From Nonomuraea thailandensis (GTDB taxonomy: Bacteria > Actinomycetota > Actinomycetes > Streptosporangiales > Streptosporangiaceae), in the NCBI RefSeq assembly GCF_024172165.1, contig NZ_JAMZEB010000002.1, positions 10,514,501 to 10,578,500 on the forward strand: DNA of 64,000 nt, given 5' to 3'. The notes below the pieces were generated by a model that was given only the letters and a program-made list of their open reading frames with translations, was not told where the DNA came from and searched no databases. How positions within the stretch are numbered: the stretch's first letter is position 1; each line of letters starts with the position of its first letter. This document shows positions 31,781 through 41,300 of the stretch, one piece after another. A program made the translations under genes and the position numbers.

Positions 31781-33539
31781 CGCTGACCACCACCCGGTCG
31801 CCCTCCTTGAGAGCGCCGCTGACCTCGACGTTCCCGTCCGCGGTCAGGCCCGTGCGGACCTCCACGTCCCTGGTCCTGTCCGTGGCGTACTCGACCCGCA
31901 CCCGCGCCTTCCCGTCCGCCGAGGTGATCACCGCGGCCACCGGCACCACCAGCACCGGCTCGTCCGTGGCCCCCACGGTCACCCGCGTGGTCACCACGGC
32001 GCCCGCCCGCAGGCCCCTGCTCGCCGACGGCGTGAGCAGGACGGGGATCGAGCCCTCCGGAGCCTCCTCCCCGCCGGGCAGCCGGGCCCGCTCGCCGATC
32101 GCGGTGAGCCTGGCCGGGTACGTCCTGCCCGTGTCCACCTCGACGGCCGCCTCCATGCCGGGGCGCAGCAGCTCCGACTCTGCCGCCTCGACGGACCCGG
32201 TCACCGCGAACGTCGAGCTGGTCACGGTGGCCACCTCCGCCTCGACGCGCTGCCCCGCCTTCACCGACACCTTCTGCACCCGGGCGGGCAGCTTCGGCAG
32301 GAACACCATCTCGCCGGGCGGGATCGACACGCCGTACGTACGGGCGTACTCGGCCAGCAGCCCCTTGGCCGCCGCGACGTCCTCGCCCGCGTTGGCCACC
32401 TTGAGCCGGGCCGGCGAGAGCTGCCTGGCCTGGCGCAGTGCCTGCTCGGCGGTGACCACCGCGTCCTTCGCGGTCCGCACGGCCTTGCGCAGCTCCTCCA
32501 GCCTGGCGTTCCCGGCCTCCCGCGCCTCCTCCCGCACCCGGTCGAGGGCGTCCTGGGCGGCGGCCAGGTCCGCCCTGGCGTTGGCCACCCTGAGCTCCAG
32601 CAGGCTCGTGTCGGTGGAGGCGGTGGGCCGGGGCGCGGGCGTCCCGGCCGGCGTGCCGGTCGCGGGGCCGGTCGGAGTGCCGGTGGGGGTGCCTTCCGGG
32701 GCGCCGGTCGGGGTGCCGGTCGGCTGGTTCCCGGCCGCCGCGAGCGCCTGCTCGGCCTCCAGCAGCCGTTCCTCGGCCGCTCTGAGCGCCGACTCCGCCG
32801 CCGCCAGCCTGCCCTCGTCCGCGGGGGTGAGCTCGCGGGACTCGGCCTCGGCCAGCGCGGCCCTGGCCGACTTCAGGTCCTTGCGGGCGTTGTCCAGCCT
32901 GACCTTCAGCGGGAGCACGTCACGGCCCCGGTCCAGCGCCTGCCGCTCGGTCGCGAGCGTCTCCTCGGCCGTCCGCACGGCCTTGCGCAGCGTGTCGTAC
33001 GCCTGCCGGTCGGCCAGGGTCGGCTGCTGCGCCTCGTAGCCCCTTCCGGCGTACATCCTGGTCACCGCGGCGATCGTGGCCCGGTCGAACACGCCCGTGG
33101 CGGGCGCGCCGTGGCCGAGCCGGCGCAGGGCCCGCTGCAGTTGTCTCACGTCGTCCCCCTTCGTGCCGGGCGCGATCGTGCGGTGCATCGGCACGGAGCC
33201 GCGCAGCACGAAGACGGGGCGGCCGTTGACCTCCATCAGCACGGCGCCCTCCGCGATCCGGCCCTTGCGCGGCGCCCGGGTGGCCCGCTGCAGCTCGGCC
33301 GCGCCGCCGACCACGCCGGCCAGGCTGATCGGCAGCGGGGAGCCGTACTCCAGGGTGCCGCTGAGCACCACGGTGCTGACGAGCTTGCGGCGCTCGACGG
33401 CGGCGGTGACCAGCGAGGCCGGAGGCGCGGCGCGGCGGGCCGCCTCGTCGGCGGGGGAGCGCAGCCGGGAGCCGACCACCCAGCCGGCGCCCGCGACGAC
33501 CACGACACCGGTGAGCACACCGGCAAGGATCCGCCTCAT
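31773..33539 (-). CDS. HlyD-like periplasmic adaptor with peptidoglycan-binding domain
   Basis: 588 residues from ATG 33539. A single N-terminal membrane helix (LAGVLTGVVVVAGAGWVVGS) is followed by a beta-barrel segment, a PG_binding_1 motif (GTKGDDVRQLQRALRRLGHG, about 125-165), a long helical hairpin (about 185-430) and returning barrel/lipoyl-like segments (KVSVKAGQRVEAEVATVTSS, VLVVPVAAVITSADGKARVR). The hairpin tip carries a low-complexity TPTGTPTG insert of about 35 residues. Adaptors of this kind join MacB-type pumps to the wall in actinomycetes. Preceded 7 bp upstream by the lipoprotein gene; same operon. Confidence 0.88.
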   Translation of the reverse strand: MRRILAGVLTGVVVVAGAGWVVGSRLRSPADEAARRAAPPASLVTAAVERRKLVSTVVLSGTLEYGSPLPISLAGVVGGAAELQRATRAPRKGRIAEGAVLMEVNGRPVFVLRGSVPMHRTIAPGTKGDDVRQLQRALRRLGHGAPATGVFDRATIAAVTRMYAGRGYEAQQPTLADRQAYDTLRKAVRTAEETLATERQALDRGRDVLPLKVRLDNARKDLKSARAALAEAESRELTPADEGRLAAAESALRAAEERLLEAEQALAAAGNQPTGTPTGAPEGTPTGTPTGPATGTPAGTPAPRPTASTDTSLLELRVANARADLAAAQDALDRVREEAREAGNARLEELRKAVRTAKDAVVTAEQALRQARQLSPARLKVANAGEDVAAAKGLLAEYARTYGVSIPPGEMVFLPKLPARVQKVSVKAGQRVEAEVATVTSSTFAVTGSVEAAESELLRPGMEAAVEVDTGRTYPARLTAIGERARLPGGEEAPEGSIPVLLTPSASRGLRAGAVVTTRVTVGATDEPVLVVPVAAVITSADGKARVRVEYATDRTRDVEVRTGLTADGNVEVSGALKEGDRVVVSGA

Positions 33540-33546
33540 GGCCGCG

Positions 33547-34437
33547 TCAGAGCGCGTACTGGTCGTTGACCTGCTGCTGGAGCGCGGTCTCCCTGGGCAC
33601 GTAGGCCGCGTAGAAGTCCTTGCCGCACTCCAGGTCGTCGAGCGCCGCCTTGATCTCCTTGTCCAGGTACGTCCTGGCCTCCTGGGGCGAGAGCGTCGGC
33701 ATGACGACGGTCTTGGTCTCCTTCGTCATCCCCGGCGGCAGGCTCTTCGGTTCGAACTGCTCGCGGCCCAGCTCGTCCTGCTGCTGCAGGAACTGGTTCT
33801 TGCCCCGGCTCTCGACGGCCGTGGGCCTGGTGTCGGTGATCGGGTAACCCTTGCCCTTGAGGCAGGTGGCCATGGTGCCGGCCAGCTCCACCAGCCGGGC
33901 GTCGCCGTCGAGCTCCTTGGTCTTGACCCGCTTGTGGGCCAGCGTGACCTCGTTGTAGTAGTCCATGTTGGACGTCAGGGTCAGGCCGAGCACCTGCTGG
34001 GCGGCCTGCCTCACGCAGGCGTCCTTGGCCTTGTGGTAGGCCTTGAGCTGGGCGATGGAGAGCGCACCCTGGACCTTCATGTTGGGGTCCTTCGCCGAGT
34101 CGGTGACCGGGTTGCCCGCCTCGTCGGGGTAGACGTGCATGGAGAAGACCCCGAAGCCGTACTTCTCGCGATATTGCCGCATCGCTTGGTAGTCGCCGGT
34201 GTCGCGCTTGCGCTCCGCCTCGTCCTTCGGGCCCGTCTCGTGCACGAACGGCACGTACTTGAAGCCCTTCTGCTTCATGCAGTCGGCCTTGGCCGCTTCG
34301 AACTGGTGCTTCTTGTCCTTGACGGCGGCCTTCGCCGCGGGCGAAGGGACCGGTGCGTTCTCCGCGGCGCCCCCGCAGCCGCAGAGGACGGCCGCCGAGA
34401 GCGACAGGGCGATGGCCATGCGGGATCTCGTGAGCAT
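33547..34437 (-). CDS. Putative lipoprotein, first gene of the efflux operon
   Basis: 296 residues from ATG 34437. N-terminal signal MLTRSRMAIALSLSAAVLCG with Cys in LCGC (an atypical lipobox with Cys at -2). The mature part is soluble, Lys-rich and has six more Cys in CMKQKGF, CVRQAA, CLKGKGYP and ECGKDF settings, the pattern of a repeated CxxxKG domain seen in secreted actinomycete proteins of unknown function. It may feed substrate to, or sense for, the adaptor-ABC pump encoded 7 bp downstream. The start codon lies eight bases from a perfect inverted repeat, so this gene opens a PadR-regulated operon. Confidence 0.8.
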   Translation of the reverse strand: MLTRSRMAIALSLSAAVLCGCGGAAENAPVPSPAAKAAVKDKKHQFEAAKADCMKQKGFKYVPFVHETGPKDEAERKRDTGDYQAMRQYREKYGFGVFSMHVYPDEAGNPVTDSAKDPNMKVQGALSIAQLKAYHKAKDACVRQAAQQVLGLTLTSNMDYYNEVTLAHKRVKTKELDGDARLVELAGTMATCLKGKGYPITDTRPTAVESRGKNQFLQQQDELGREQFEPKSLPPGMTKETKTVVMPTLSPQEARTYLDKEIKAALDDLECGKDFYAAYVPRETALQQQVNDQYAL

Positions 34438-34475
34438 GGCAGCAGACCATACTCCGTTCTACAGAGTATGGTCAA
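34438..34475 (-). promoter_or_regulatory. Efflux operon promoter inside a perfect inverted repeat
   Basis: Arms GACCATACTC (34445-34454) and GAGTATGGTC (34464-34473) match perfectly around nine bases. On the minus strand -35 TTGACC (34475-34470) and -10 TATGGT (34451-34446) are 18 bases apart, one in each arm, and the ATG at 34437 is eight bases past the -10: a leaderless promoter that a bound repressor would cover. Confidence 0.7.
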
Positions 34476-35368
34476 TCCAGGCAGTGCCGCTGCTGGCGGA
34501 AGGGCGCGAACGCGGCCGCCGTGGTCAGCAGCACGAGGACGCCCAGGTAGGCGAGGTGCTGCCGGGTGAGCTCATCGGCGTGCAGGACCAGATCGCCCGA
34601 GACGGTCAGCAGGTAGATGCTCGACGCCAGCGCCCACCGCACGTCGCGCGCCAGGTAACCGGCCAGCACCCCCAGCCCGATGGCCGCCGCCTCCACCGCC
34701 ATCCTGCTCAGGCTGATCGGGTACGCCGTGTCGTCCGGCATCCAGCCGGGCCCCGCCCATGCGGCCAGCCCGGCCGCCGCCCACCACCACCATGACCTGG
34801 CCCGCACCGGCCGCCGTGGCGACGTGAGCACCACCAGGCCGATGAGCGTGATCGCGTAACCGGCCGCCACCAGGACCGGATCGCTCTGCTCGAACAGGGC
34901 CCGGTCGGCCAGCACGTTCGGGGCGACCGGCAGCACGGTCACGTCGAACGGTTGCAGCGCCGCCGCCAGCCCGACCGCCTTCACGCCGGTGGCGAGCGTG
35001 AGCGCGAAAGCCGTACGCAGCCGTCCGCGCAGGATCGCCAGCAGCGCGAGCGCCGACAGCGCCGTCCACAGCGGCAGCGCCTGCGCGTACGGCAGCAGCG
35101 CGGCCAGATTCACCGCCGCCACGGCCGTGACGCCCAGGTGCAGGCCGTCCACCCAGGTGCTGCCGGCCGCCTGGTGGACGATGCGGCTGCGCAGGCCGCC
35201 CGCCAGCAGCCCCCACGCCTCCCTGGGCACGGGGACCCTCCGGCCGGGGGCGGCCCCCTCCAGCAGCACGTCGAGCAGCTCGTCGCCGTGCGCCCGCCGG
35301 TACGAGCGCGGATAGGCCAGCAGTAACCTGCGATATCGCCGTTCGAGAGGGCCGCAGGGCGCCGTCAT
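34472..35368 (-). CDS. Integral membrane protein linked to PadR
   Basis: 298 residues. Overlaps the padR stop (ATGA, 35365-35368). N-terminal cytoplasmic RRYRRLLLAYPRSYRRAHGD with DELLDVLLEGA is a motif common in actinobacterial membrane proteins encoded with PadR regulators. Seven or eight hydrophobic helices follow (VTAVAAVNLAALLPYAQALP, LWTALSALALLAILRG, VAAGYAITLIGLVVLTS). No enzymatic motif. It may be the membrane target or sensor of the PadR circuit. Its 3' end reaches the operator of the downstream efflux operon. Confidence 0.8.
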   Translation of the reverse strand: MTAPCGPLERRYRRLLLAYPRSYRRAHGDELLDVLLEGAAPGRRVPVPREAWGLLAGGLRSRIVHQAAGSTWVDGLHLGVTAVAAVNLAALLPYAQALPLWTALSALALLAILRGRLRTAFALTLATGVKAVGLAAALQPFDVTVLPVAPNVLADRALFEQSDPVLVAAGYAITLIGLVVLTSPRRPVRARSWWWWAAAGLAAWAGPGWMPDDTAYPISLSRMAVEAAAIGLGVLAGYLARDVRWALASSIYLLTVSGDLVLHADELTRQHLAYLGVLVLLTTAAAFAPFRQQRHCLD

Positions 35369-35688
35369 GCGCCGGACGGGCGCAGGACCAGGGCGGCCGC
35401 CTCCTGCATCCGCCTGGCCTCGGCCTCCACGAGCGCCTGGCCGTCGGGGGTGATCCTGAAGTAGCGCCGGTTGCGGCCGTTGACCGTCTCCTCGCGGTCC
35501 ACGGTGATCACGCCCCGCTCGTTCAGGCGCTCCAGGATGCCGTAGAGCGTGCCCACGGACGGCTGGACCCGCCCCCGCGAGAGCTCCCTGATCGCCTTGC
35601 TGATCGCGTGTCCGTGCAGCGGGCCCGCGCGCAGTGCGGTGAGCACGAAGTACATCGGCTCGCTGACTTCAGAGGTTCCCCTGGGCAT
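35365..35688 (-). CDS. PadR-family transcriptional regulator
   Basis: 107 residues. Winged-helix PadR signature: MYFVLTALRAGPLHGHAISK, VQPSVGTLYGILERLNERGV, YFRITPDGQALVEAEARRMQ. Short form (PadR-s1) in which the C-terminal helix dimerises. Translationally coupled to the membrane protein gene. The site at its own promoter resembles the inverted repeat of the efflux operon, so it probably represses both. Confidence 0.92.
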   Translation of the reverse strand: MPRGTSEVSEPMYFVLTALRAGPLHGHAISKAIRELSRGRVQPSVGTLYGILERLNERGVITVDREETVNGRNRRYFRITPDGQALVEAEARRMQEAAALVLRPSGA

Positions 35689-35695
35689 GGGGATG

Positions 35696-35725
35696 ACAGT
35701 ATTCCGTTCAACGAAGTGTCCGCAA
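35696..35725 (-). promoter_or_regulatory. padR promoter with operator-like site
   Basis: On the minus strand -35 TTGCGG (35725-35720), 18-base spacer, -10 TACTGT (35701-35696), seven bases before the ATG at 35688. The plus-strand stretch 35700-35718 (TATTCCGTTCAACGAAGTG) matches the efflux-operon site TACTCCGTTCTACAGAGTA at 14 of 19 positions. Confidence 0.6.
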
Positions 35726-35745
35726 CGCCCAGGGGATTCTCGCCT

Positions 35746-38274
35746 CTACTTGCAGCGCACTCCGTCGAGGTGGAACACCTCGGGCGCCGGGTTGGGGCCG
35801 GAGGCGTTCGTGCCGTTGAACCCGAACGTCACCTTCTGCCCCGGCTTGATCTTGCCGTTCCAGCGCAGATCCGTGGCCGTCACCACCGAGCCCGACTGCG
35901 ACAAGGCCGCGCCCCAGGCGTGCCCGGCGCGCTGCCCGCTCAGGAACGACCAGCGCAGGCTCCAGCCGTCCACCGGCTTCTTGCCGACGTTCTCGATCAC
36001 GACCTGCGCGGTGAACCCGCCCGGCCACGAGCCGTGCGCCGAGTAGCGGACCCGGCAGTCCGCGCGCCCGCCCCTGTCGGCCAGGAACGCCGAGACCCAG
36101 GCCAGCGGGGAGTTCCAGTTGATGGTCAGCTCGTTCGTGGCCCACGACTCGATGTGGTCGATGTAGCAGAACTGCGGCTTGCAGCCCGTGAGCAGCCGCT
36201 GCGCGAGCGGGTCCTGGATGGCGGAGTTCGGGCCGCCGGACAGCGTGCCGACCGGCGGGTTGGGCAGGGCCGGGTCGAGCTGGCGGGCGTACCAGCGGCT
36301 GTGCTGGTTCTTCGAGGCCACCTCGCCGTAGCCGGTGACGTACGACTGGTTGAGGGCGTTGCGGCCGAGGATGTAGTCCATGCCCTCACGCACGGCCGCG
36401 CGGTACTTCTCCTGGCCGGTCAGGTCGTAGGCGGTGGCCATGACGACCATGTTGTTCAGTACCAGGTTGTTGGAGCCCCAGTCGAAGTCCGGCGGGTTGT
36501 ACGGCAGGCCGTACGGGTGCGCGGTCTGGATCGCCAGGTACTTCTCGGCCCCCTCGACCACCGACTGCCGCACGCGGGCCCGGTCGGGCAGCGCGTTCGG
36601 CACGGTCGCCAGCTCCAGGCGGCCGAGCTGGGCGGTGTTGCCCCAGTCGAAGCCGCGCTCGCGCCAGATGTCGCCGGTGTGGTGCGGCGAGGCCAGCACG
36701 AAGTCCCTGAACTCCTTCTCGCCCGTCGTGATGAACAGCTCGGCCGCCGCCCAGTAGAACTCGTCACTGACATCGCCGTCGCTGTAGGCGCCGCCGCCGA
36801 TGCCGTCGTTCGGGTCGGCGTACTTCTCCGGGTTCGCCCTGGCCGCCGCCCACGCCTTGCGGGCCGCCGCGAGGTTCCTGGCGGCGAACGCGGAGTCGTA
36901 GGGGGCGTACAGGCGGGCCGCCTGCGCGGCCGTCGCCGCCAGGTTCAGCGTGGCGGCCGTGGACGGCGGGTGCAGCTCGCGCGGCTGCGGGTCCAGGTGC
37001 GGCAGCAGGGGCAGGCCGGTCCAGGCCCGGTCATGGATCTTGTGGTGCGCCATGCCCGCGAACGGCTCGCCGTCCGGCACCTGCATGCTCAGCAGGAACT
37101 CCTGCTCCCAGCGGGCCTCGTCCAGGATGTCCGGCCGGCCGTTGCCGCTCTCGGGGATGTCGAGCTGGCCGTCCTCGAAGGCGGCCTTGTCACGCTCGTA
37201 GGCGGCCATGAGCTGGTGGACGGAGATGCCGCCGTTGACGACGTACTTGCCGTGGTCGCCGGCGTCGTACCAGCCGCCCTTGACGTTCAGGGTGTAGTCG
37301 CAGACGCCCGGCTGGCAGGGCACCTCCACGTCGCCCTGGTTCGGCGCGACGCCGACGTGGCCCGCGGGGCGGCCGTAGCCCGGCCTGAGGTCGTCGCGGA
37401 TCTCGATGCCGCTGCGCTGGGTGTAGTAGAACTTCAGCGCGTCCGCCGGGAGCCGGTCGTAGAGGCCGGCCGCGATGTCGAACGGCCTGCTCGTCTCACC
37501 GTCGGCCGTCAGCGTGTAGCCCTCGCCCGCCTTGCGGTAGGAGCCGAAGTCGAGCGTGTGGACGTTCTGTCCCGAGCTGCCGTCCACACCCCTGGGGACG
37601 GTCTCGCCACTGGCGACCGTCTGCTTGTCGGCGTCCTTCAGCTCCCACTCCAGCGGCTCGGTCGCCTCGGTGACCAGCGTGGCCTTCTTGGGGCCCGCGG
37701 GCAGGTAGCCGACCATGTTCACCCGGACGCGGGGGCCGGTGTCCGGCTCGTACTCCTCCGGCTCGGCGCCGCCCCTGAGCGACACGTCGTCCATGCAGAA
37801 CCTCCAAGGCTCGGCGCTGCCGCCCAACTGGAAGACGACCTGTGCGTTCGGCAGCGACACCGGGGCGGTGAACGTGAAGGAGTAGCTGTTGCCCGAGACG
37901 CTCATCTCCGGCGCGGCCGACAGGTACTGGGTCCAGGGGTCCACGGGGAGCTGGATCAGCGCCCTGCCGACCTTGGCCGGGGTCGCGGAGGCGAAGAAGC
38001 GGTAGGCGTACGTGTCGCCCTCCACCAGCGGGAGGTCGTTCTGGCCGATGATGACGTCCCACGGGTTGGCGGTGCCGCCGGGGATGTCGGCGCAGGCCCG
38101 GCCGTCCTGCACGGTGAGGGTCGTGTTGCCGGTGCTCCACCAGGGGGCGGTGCCGGTGTCGAAGGTGCCGTTCACGATCTGCTCGGGCCCCTCGTCCTCG
38201 GCCTGCGCGGCCGTGGCGGGGGACAGGGCGACCATGGTGAAAAGGGCCAGTAAGGCGGCCCGGAATCGGGTCAT
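35746..38274 (-). CDS. Secreted GH9 endoglucanase (CBM4-Ig-GH9-CBM2)
   Basis: 842 residues from ATG 38274, with AAGGACC upstream. Signal peptide (ALLALFTMVALSPATAAQA), CBM4_9-like module (about 30-170: NGTFDTGTAPWWSTGN, GDTYAYRFFASA), CelD_N Ig-like domain (about 180-275: RVRVNMVGYLPAGPKKATLV), GH9 catalytic domain (about 285-735: GGWYDAGDHGKYVVNGG with the Asp pair, YVTGYGEVASKNQHSRW, and IESWATNELTINWNSPLAWV with the general acid Glu), and a C-terminal CBM2 (about 740-842: CRVRYSAHGSWPGGFTAQVV, Cys at both ends). Cleaves beta-1,4-glucan outside the cell. A perfect CebR box lies 23 bp upstream, so induction by cello-oligosaccharides is expected. Confidence 0.95.
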   Translation of the reverse strand: MTRFRAALLALFTMVALSPATAAQAEDEGPEQIVNGTFDTGTAPWWSTGNTTLTVQDGRACADIPGGTANPWDVIIGQNDLPLVEGDTYAYRFFASATPAKVGRALIQLPVDPWTQYLSAAPEMSVSGNSYSFTFTAPVSLPNAQVVFQLGGSAEPWRFCMDDVSLRGGAEPEEYEPDTGPRVRVNMVGYLPAGPKKATLVTEATEPLEWELKDADKQTVASGETVPRGVDGSSGQNVHTLDFGSYRKAGEGYTLTADGETSRPFDIAAGLYDRLPADALKFYYTQRSGIEIRDDLRPGYGRPAGHVGVAPNQGDVEVPCQPGVCDYTLNVKGGWYDAGDHGKYVVNGGISVHQLMAAYERDKAAFEDGQLDIPESGNGRPDILDEARWEQEFLLSMQVPDGEPFAGMAHHKIHDRAWTGLPLLPHLDPQPRELHPPSTAATLNLAATAAQAARLYAPYDSAFAARNLAAARKAWAAARANPEKYADPNDGIGGGAYSDGDVSDEFYWAAAELFITTGEKEFRDFVLASPHHTGDIWRERGFDWGNTAQLGRLELATVPNALPDRARVRQSVVEGAEKYLAIQTAHPYGLPYNPPDFDWGSNNLVLNNMVVMATAYDLTGQEKYRAAVREGMDYILGRNALNQSYVTGYGEVASKNQHSRWYARQLDPALPNPPVGTLSGGPNSAIQDPLAQRLLTGCKPQFCYIDHIESWATNELTINWNSPLAWVSAFLADRGGRADCRVRYSAHGSWPGGFTAQVVIENVGKKPVDGWSLRWSFLSGQRAGHAWGAALSQSGSVVTATDLRWNGKIKPGQKVTFGFNGTNASGPNPAPEVFHLDGVRCK

Positions 38275-38296
38275 GGAGGTCCTTGGGACGGGGGGA

Positions 38297-38312
38297 TTGG
38301 GAGCGCTCCCAA
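38297..38312. promoter_or_regulatory. CebR box
   Basis: TTGGGAGCGCTCCCAA is a perfect 16-bp palindrome containing TGGGAGCGCTCCCA, the published operator of the LacI-family cellulose-utilisation repressor CebR of Streptomyces and related actinomycetes. It sits 23 bp upstream of the GH9 start. Confidence 0.9.
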
Positions 38313-38395
38313 AACAGCGCGGAATCCGATCCTCCTTGCCCGCCGCCGCTCCGTCAACGGCTGCGCACAGGGGGCCGCCGAGAATCGTGAAACTT

Positions 38396-41300
38396 TCATC
38401 CGGCGGCGGCGCACGGGCCGCGCAGGTGCCGGATGACCGCTTCGGACCTGACCTGGTCGTACGGCGCGGACAGGCGGGTCGCGGTGGCCAGCGCCTGCTC
38501 CGCCGCCTTACGGGCCGCGCCGTCCCTGCCTGCCGCGGCCAGGACGAGGGCGCGGGCCCAGCCGAGCCTGGCCGCGGCCCCCGGGTTCCTGGTGACGTAC
38601 CTCGCCAGGTGGGCGTGAAGGAGGCGGGCGGTCGCGCGGTCCGGCCAGGGGGCGAGGGACCAGAGCAGCTCGGCGAGACCGGACCAGCACTCCAGCAGGC
38701 CGCGGTGGGCGGGCGACAGGCGTCCGGCCAGGGCGAGCACCTCGGTGAGCGCCTGCCGCGTGCCGTCGTCCGCCGTGCCGCGTTCCAGGGCTCGGAGCCG
38801 GGCGGCGGCGGTGAGCAGGCGCATGTCCTGGATGGTGCGCATGGCGGGGCCGTCCCGGAGGCCGAGCGGCTTCTCCTGGGCGCGGCGGCGCTCGGTCGAG
38901 GCGCGGGCCGCGGCCAGGACCGGCCCGATGCGTTCCGGGCCTGCCGCGTCCAGCCGCAGCATGGCTTCCACCTGGCCGAGCAGGCACCAGTGGCGGGCGA
39001 TGTCGTTGCCTCCCAGTCGCCCGGCCGCCTGCTCCGCCGTGGCGGCGAACAACCCCGCCGCCGTCTCGAACCGGCCCTGCCAGAGTGCCGTCTCGGCGAG
39101 CAGGCCCGAGCAGTTCTCCGCCACGCGCGGGGCGAGCGTCCTGGCGCGGCACTCGGCGAACGACCGTCCGGCCGCCTCGAACGCGCCCGTGTGGAGCTGG
39201 TCGAGGCCGCGGGCCAGGCGGGCGCGGTGCGCGGCCTCCGCGGCCTGCTCGACGTCCGCGAGGGCGCGGTCGGCCAGCGTGCCGTAGCGGGCGGCCAGGC
39301 GGTGGCGGCCGGCGATGCGGGTGATCGTGGCGGCGTTCGCGTACGCCTCGGCCCGCAGCGCGGCGTCGTCCGTGCGGTCCGCGGCGTTGAGCTGGCGGAG
39401 CGAGGCGGCGAGCATCGTCGGCAGGTCGTGCTGGTGGAAGGCGAGCCGGGCCAGCATGGTGAGGGCCTGCGCCGCCTCCCGGCCCTCGGGTGAGGGGCGG
39501 GGCGGGAGTAATCGGTGCCCGAGCTGACGGCCGGCCGCCGCCAGGGTCGCGGTGGCGAGGCCGCGACGTGACTCGGGCAGCGGCTCGCCCAGCGTCTCCA
39601 GCGCGGCCCTGGCCAGGCGGGTGGCCTCGTGCTCCCTGGCGAGGTGGTGCTCGCTCGTCCCCGCCATCCACAGGTGGCGGGCCCGCAGCCGGGGCTCCTC
39701 CGCGGTACGGGCGAGGTGGCGGCGCAGGACGGCCGCCGACTCCTCGTACAGGCGCAGCCGCAGGCACAACGTCCAGTAGAGCTCCAGGAAACGGGGCCGT
39801 CCCGACGCCGCCCAGGCCGGTCTGATGTTGTCCAGCTCGGCGCCGAGCACGCGGGTGACCTCGGCGTCCGAGGCGTCCTCCAGGGCTGCGGCGTGCCGTT
39901 CGAGCAGGCGGCCGAAGTGGTCGGCGTGCCGCCTGCGGGCGGCCCGGCGTTCCTCGGGGGTCAGGTGCGTGGCGGCGTACTGCTGGATGAGGGGGTGGAC
40001 GGCGTACCGGCCGGACGGGGTGAGCTGGATCATGCTGTGGTCCACCAGCCGGACCAGCACGCCGGGGCTGGTGCGGGCGACCTCCAGGGCGGCGTCCAGC
40101 GTGCAGCCGCCGCCGAACACCGACAGCGCCGCCAGCGCCTGGCGGCCCGCCTCGTCCAGCAGGCGCCAGGAGGTCTCGAAGACGGTGCGCATGCAGGCGT
40201 GCCGCGAGCGCGCGGCGGGGCCGGGCACCGCCAGCAGGCCGAGGTCCGCGTTCAGGTGCCGGGCCAGCGCGGCGCACGGGACGGCGCGCAGCAGCCCGGC
40301 CGCCAGCTCGATGGCCAGGGGCAGACCGCCGGTGGCGGCGCAGATCCCGGCGACCAGGGAGGCCTCGCGGTCCGGGTCGAAGCCCGGGCACGCCGTTGCC
40401 GCCCTGGCCGCGAACAGCGCCTCGGCGGCCGGCGCGCCCAGCCCTTCGACGCTGATCGCCACCTGGCCGGGCAGGTCGGGGCGTCGCCTGCTCGTCGCCA
40501 GGATCCGCAGGGCCGGAGCGGCGCGGAGCAGCTCGCCGATGACCGGGTCGAAGGCGGGGAGGTGTTCGAGGTTGTCCAGGACGAGCAGGAGGGGGCGCGG
40601 GCGCGCGGACAGGGCCGACAGGAGGAGGCCGAGGGCCGGCCGCGGCGGTGAGAGGTCCACGTCCAGGCGGCGGGCCAGCGTCGTGACGGCCGCCTCGGGC
40701 CGCACCCCGGCGAACGACACGAACGCCGTCTCGCCGGGCGCCCCGGGGGCGGGTAAGGGGGAAGGCTCGGCGGCGGCGATGGCGAGGCGGGTCTTGCCGA
40801 TGCCGCCCGGCCCCACCAGGGTGACCAGCCGTTCGCGGGCCAGCAGTGCGCGCAGCCGCCCGACGTCGGCCTCCCTGCCGATGAGGTCCGTGGCGGGGAC
40901 GGGCACAGGGGCGCGGCGGGCGGGGGCGGGCACGGCGGCGCGGCGGGCGGGGGCGGGCACGGCGGCGCGGCGGGCGGGGGCGGCGCAGGGGGCGAGCCGC
41001 TGCCTGACCTCGCGGGTCTCGGGCGCGGGCTCGACGCCCAGCTCGGCGGTCAGCCGCCGCCGCAGCTCGTCGTAGCAGGCCAGCGCCCCGGCCCGGTTGC
41101 CCGCCCGGGCGAGCGCCGTCATGAGCAGCCGGTGCGCCTCCTCGTCGTACGGATCGAGCCCCGCCACGATGTGCGCCAGCCGCGCCACCTGCTCGGCCGG
41201 CTCGTCCCCCGCCCGCAGCAGCACCTCGCGCAGCAGCAGCCGCACTCCCCGGCGCTCGCACTCCAGCCACTCGGCGAACGCGGGAGCGTCGCAGAAGGAG

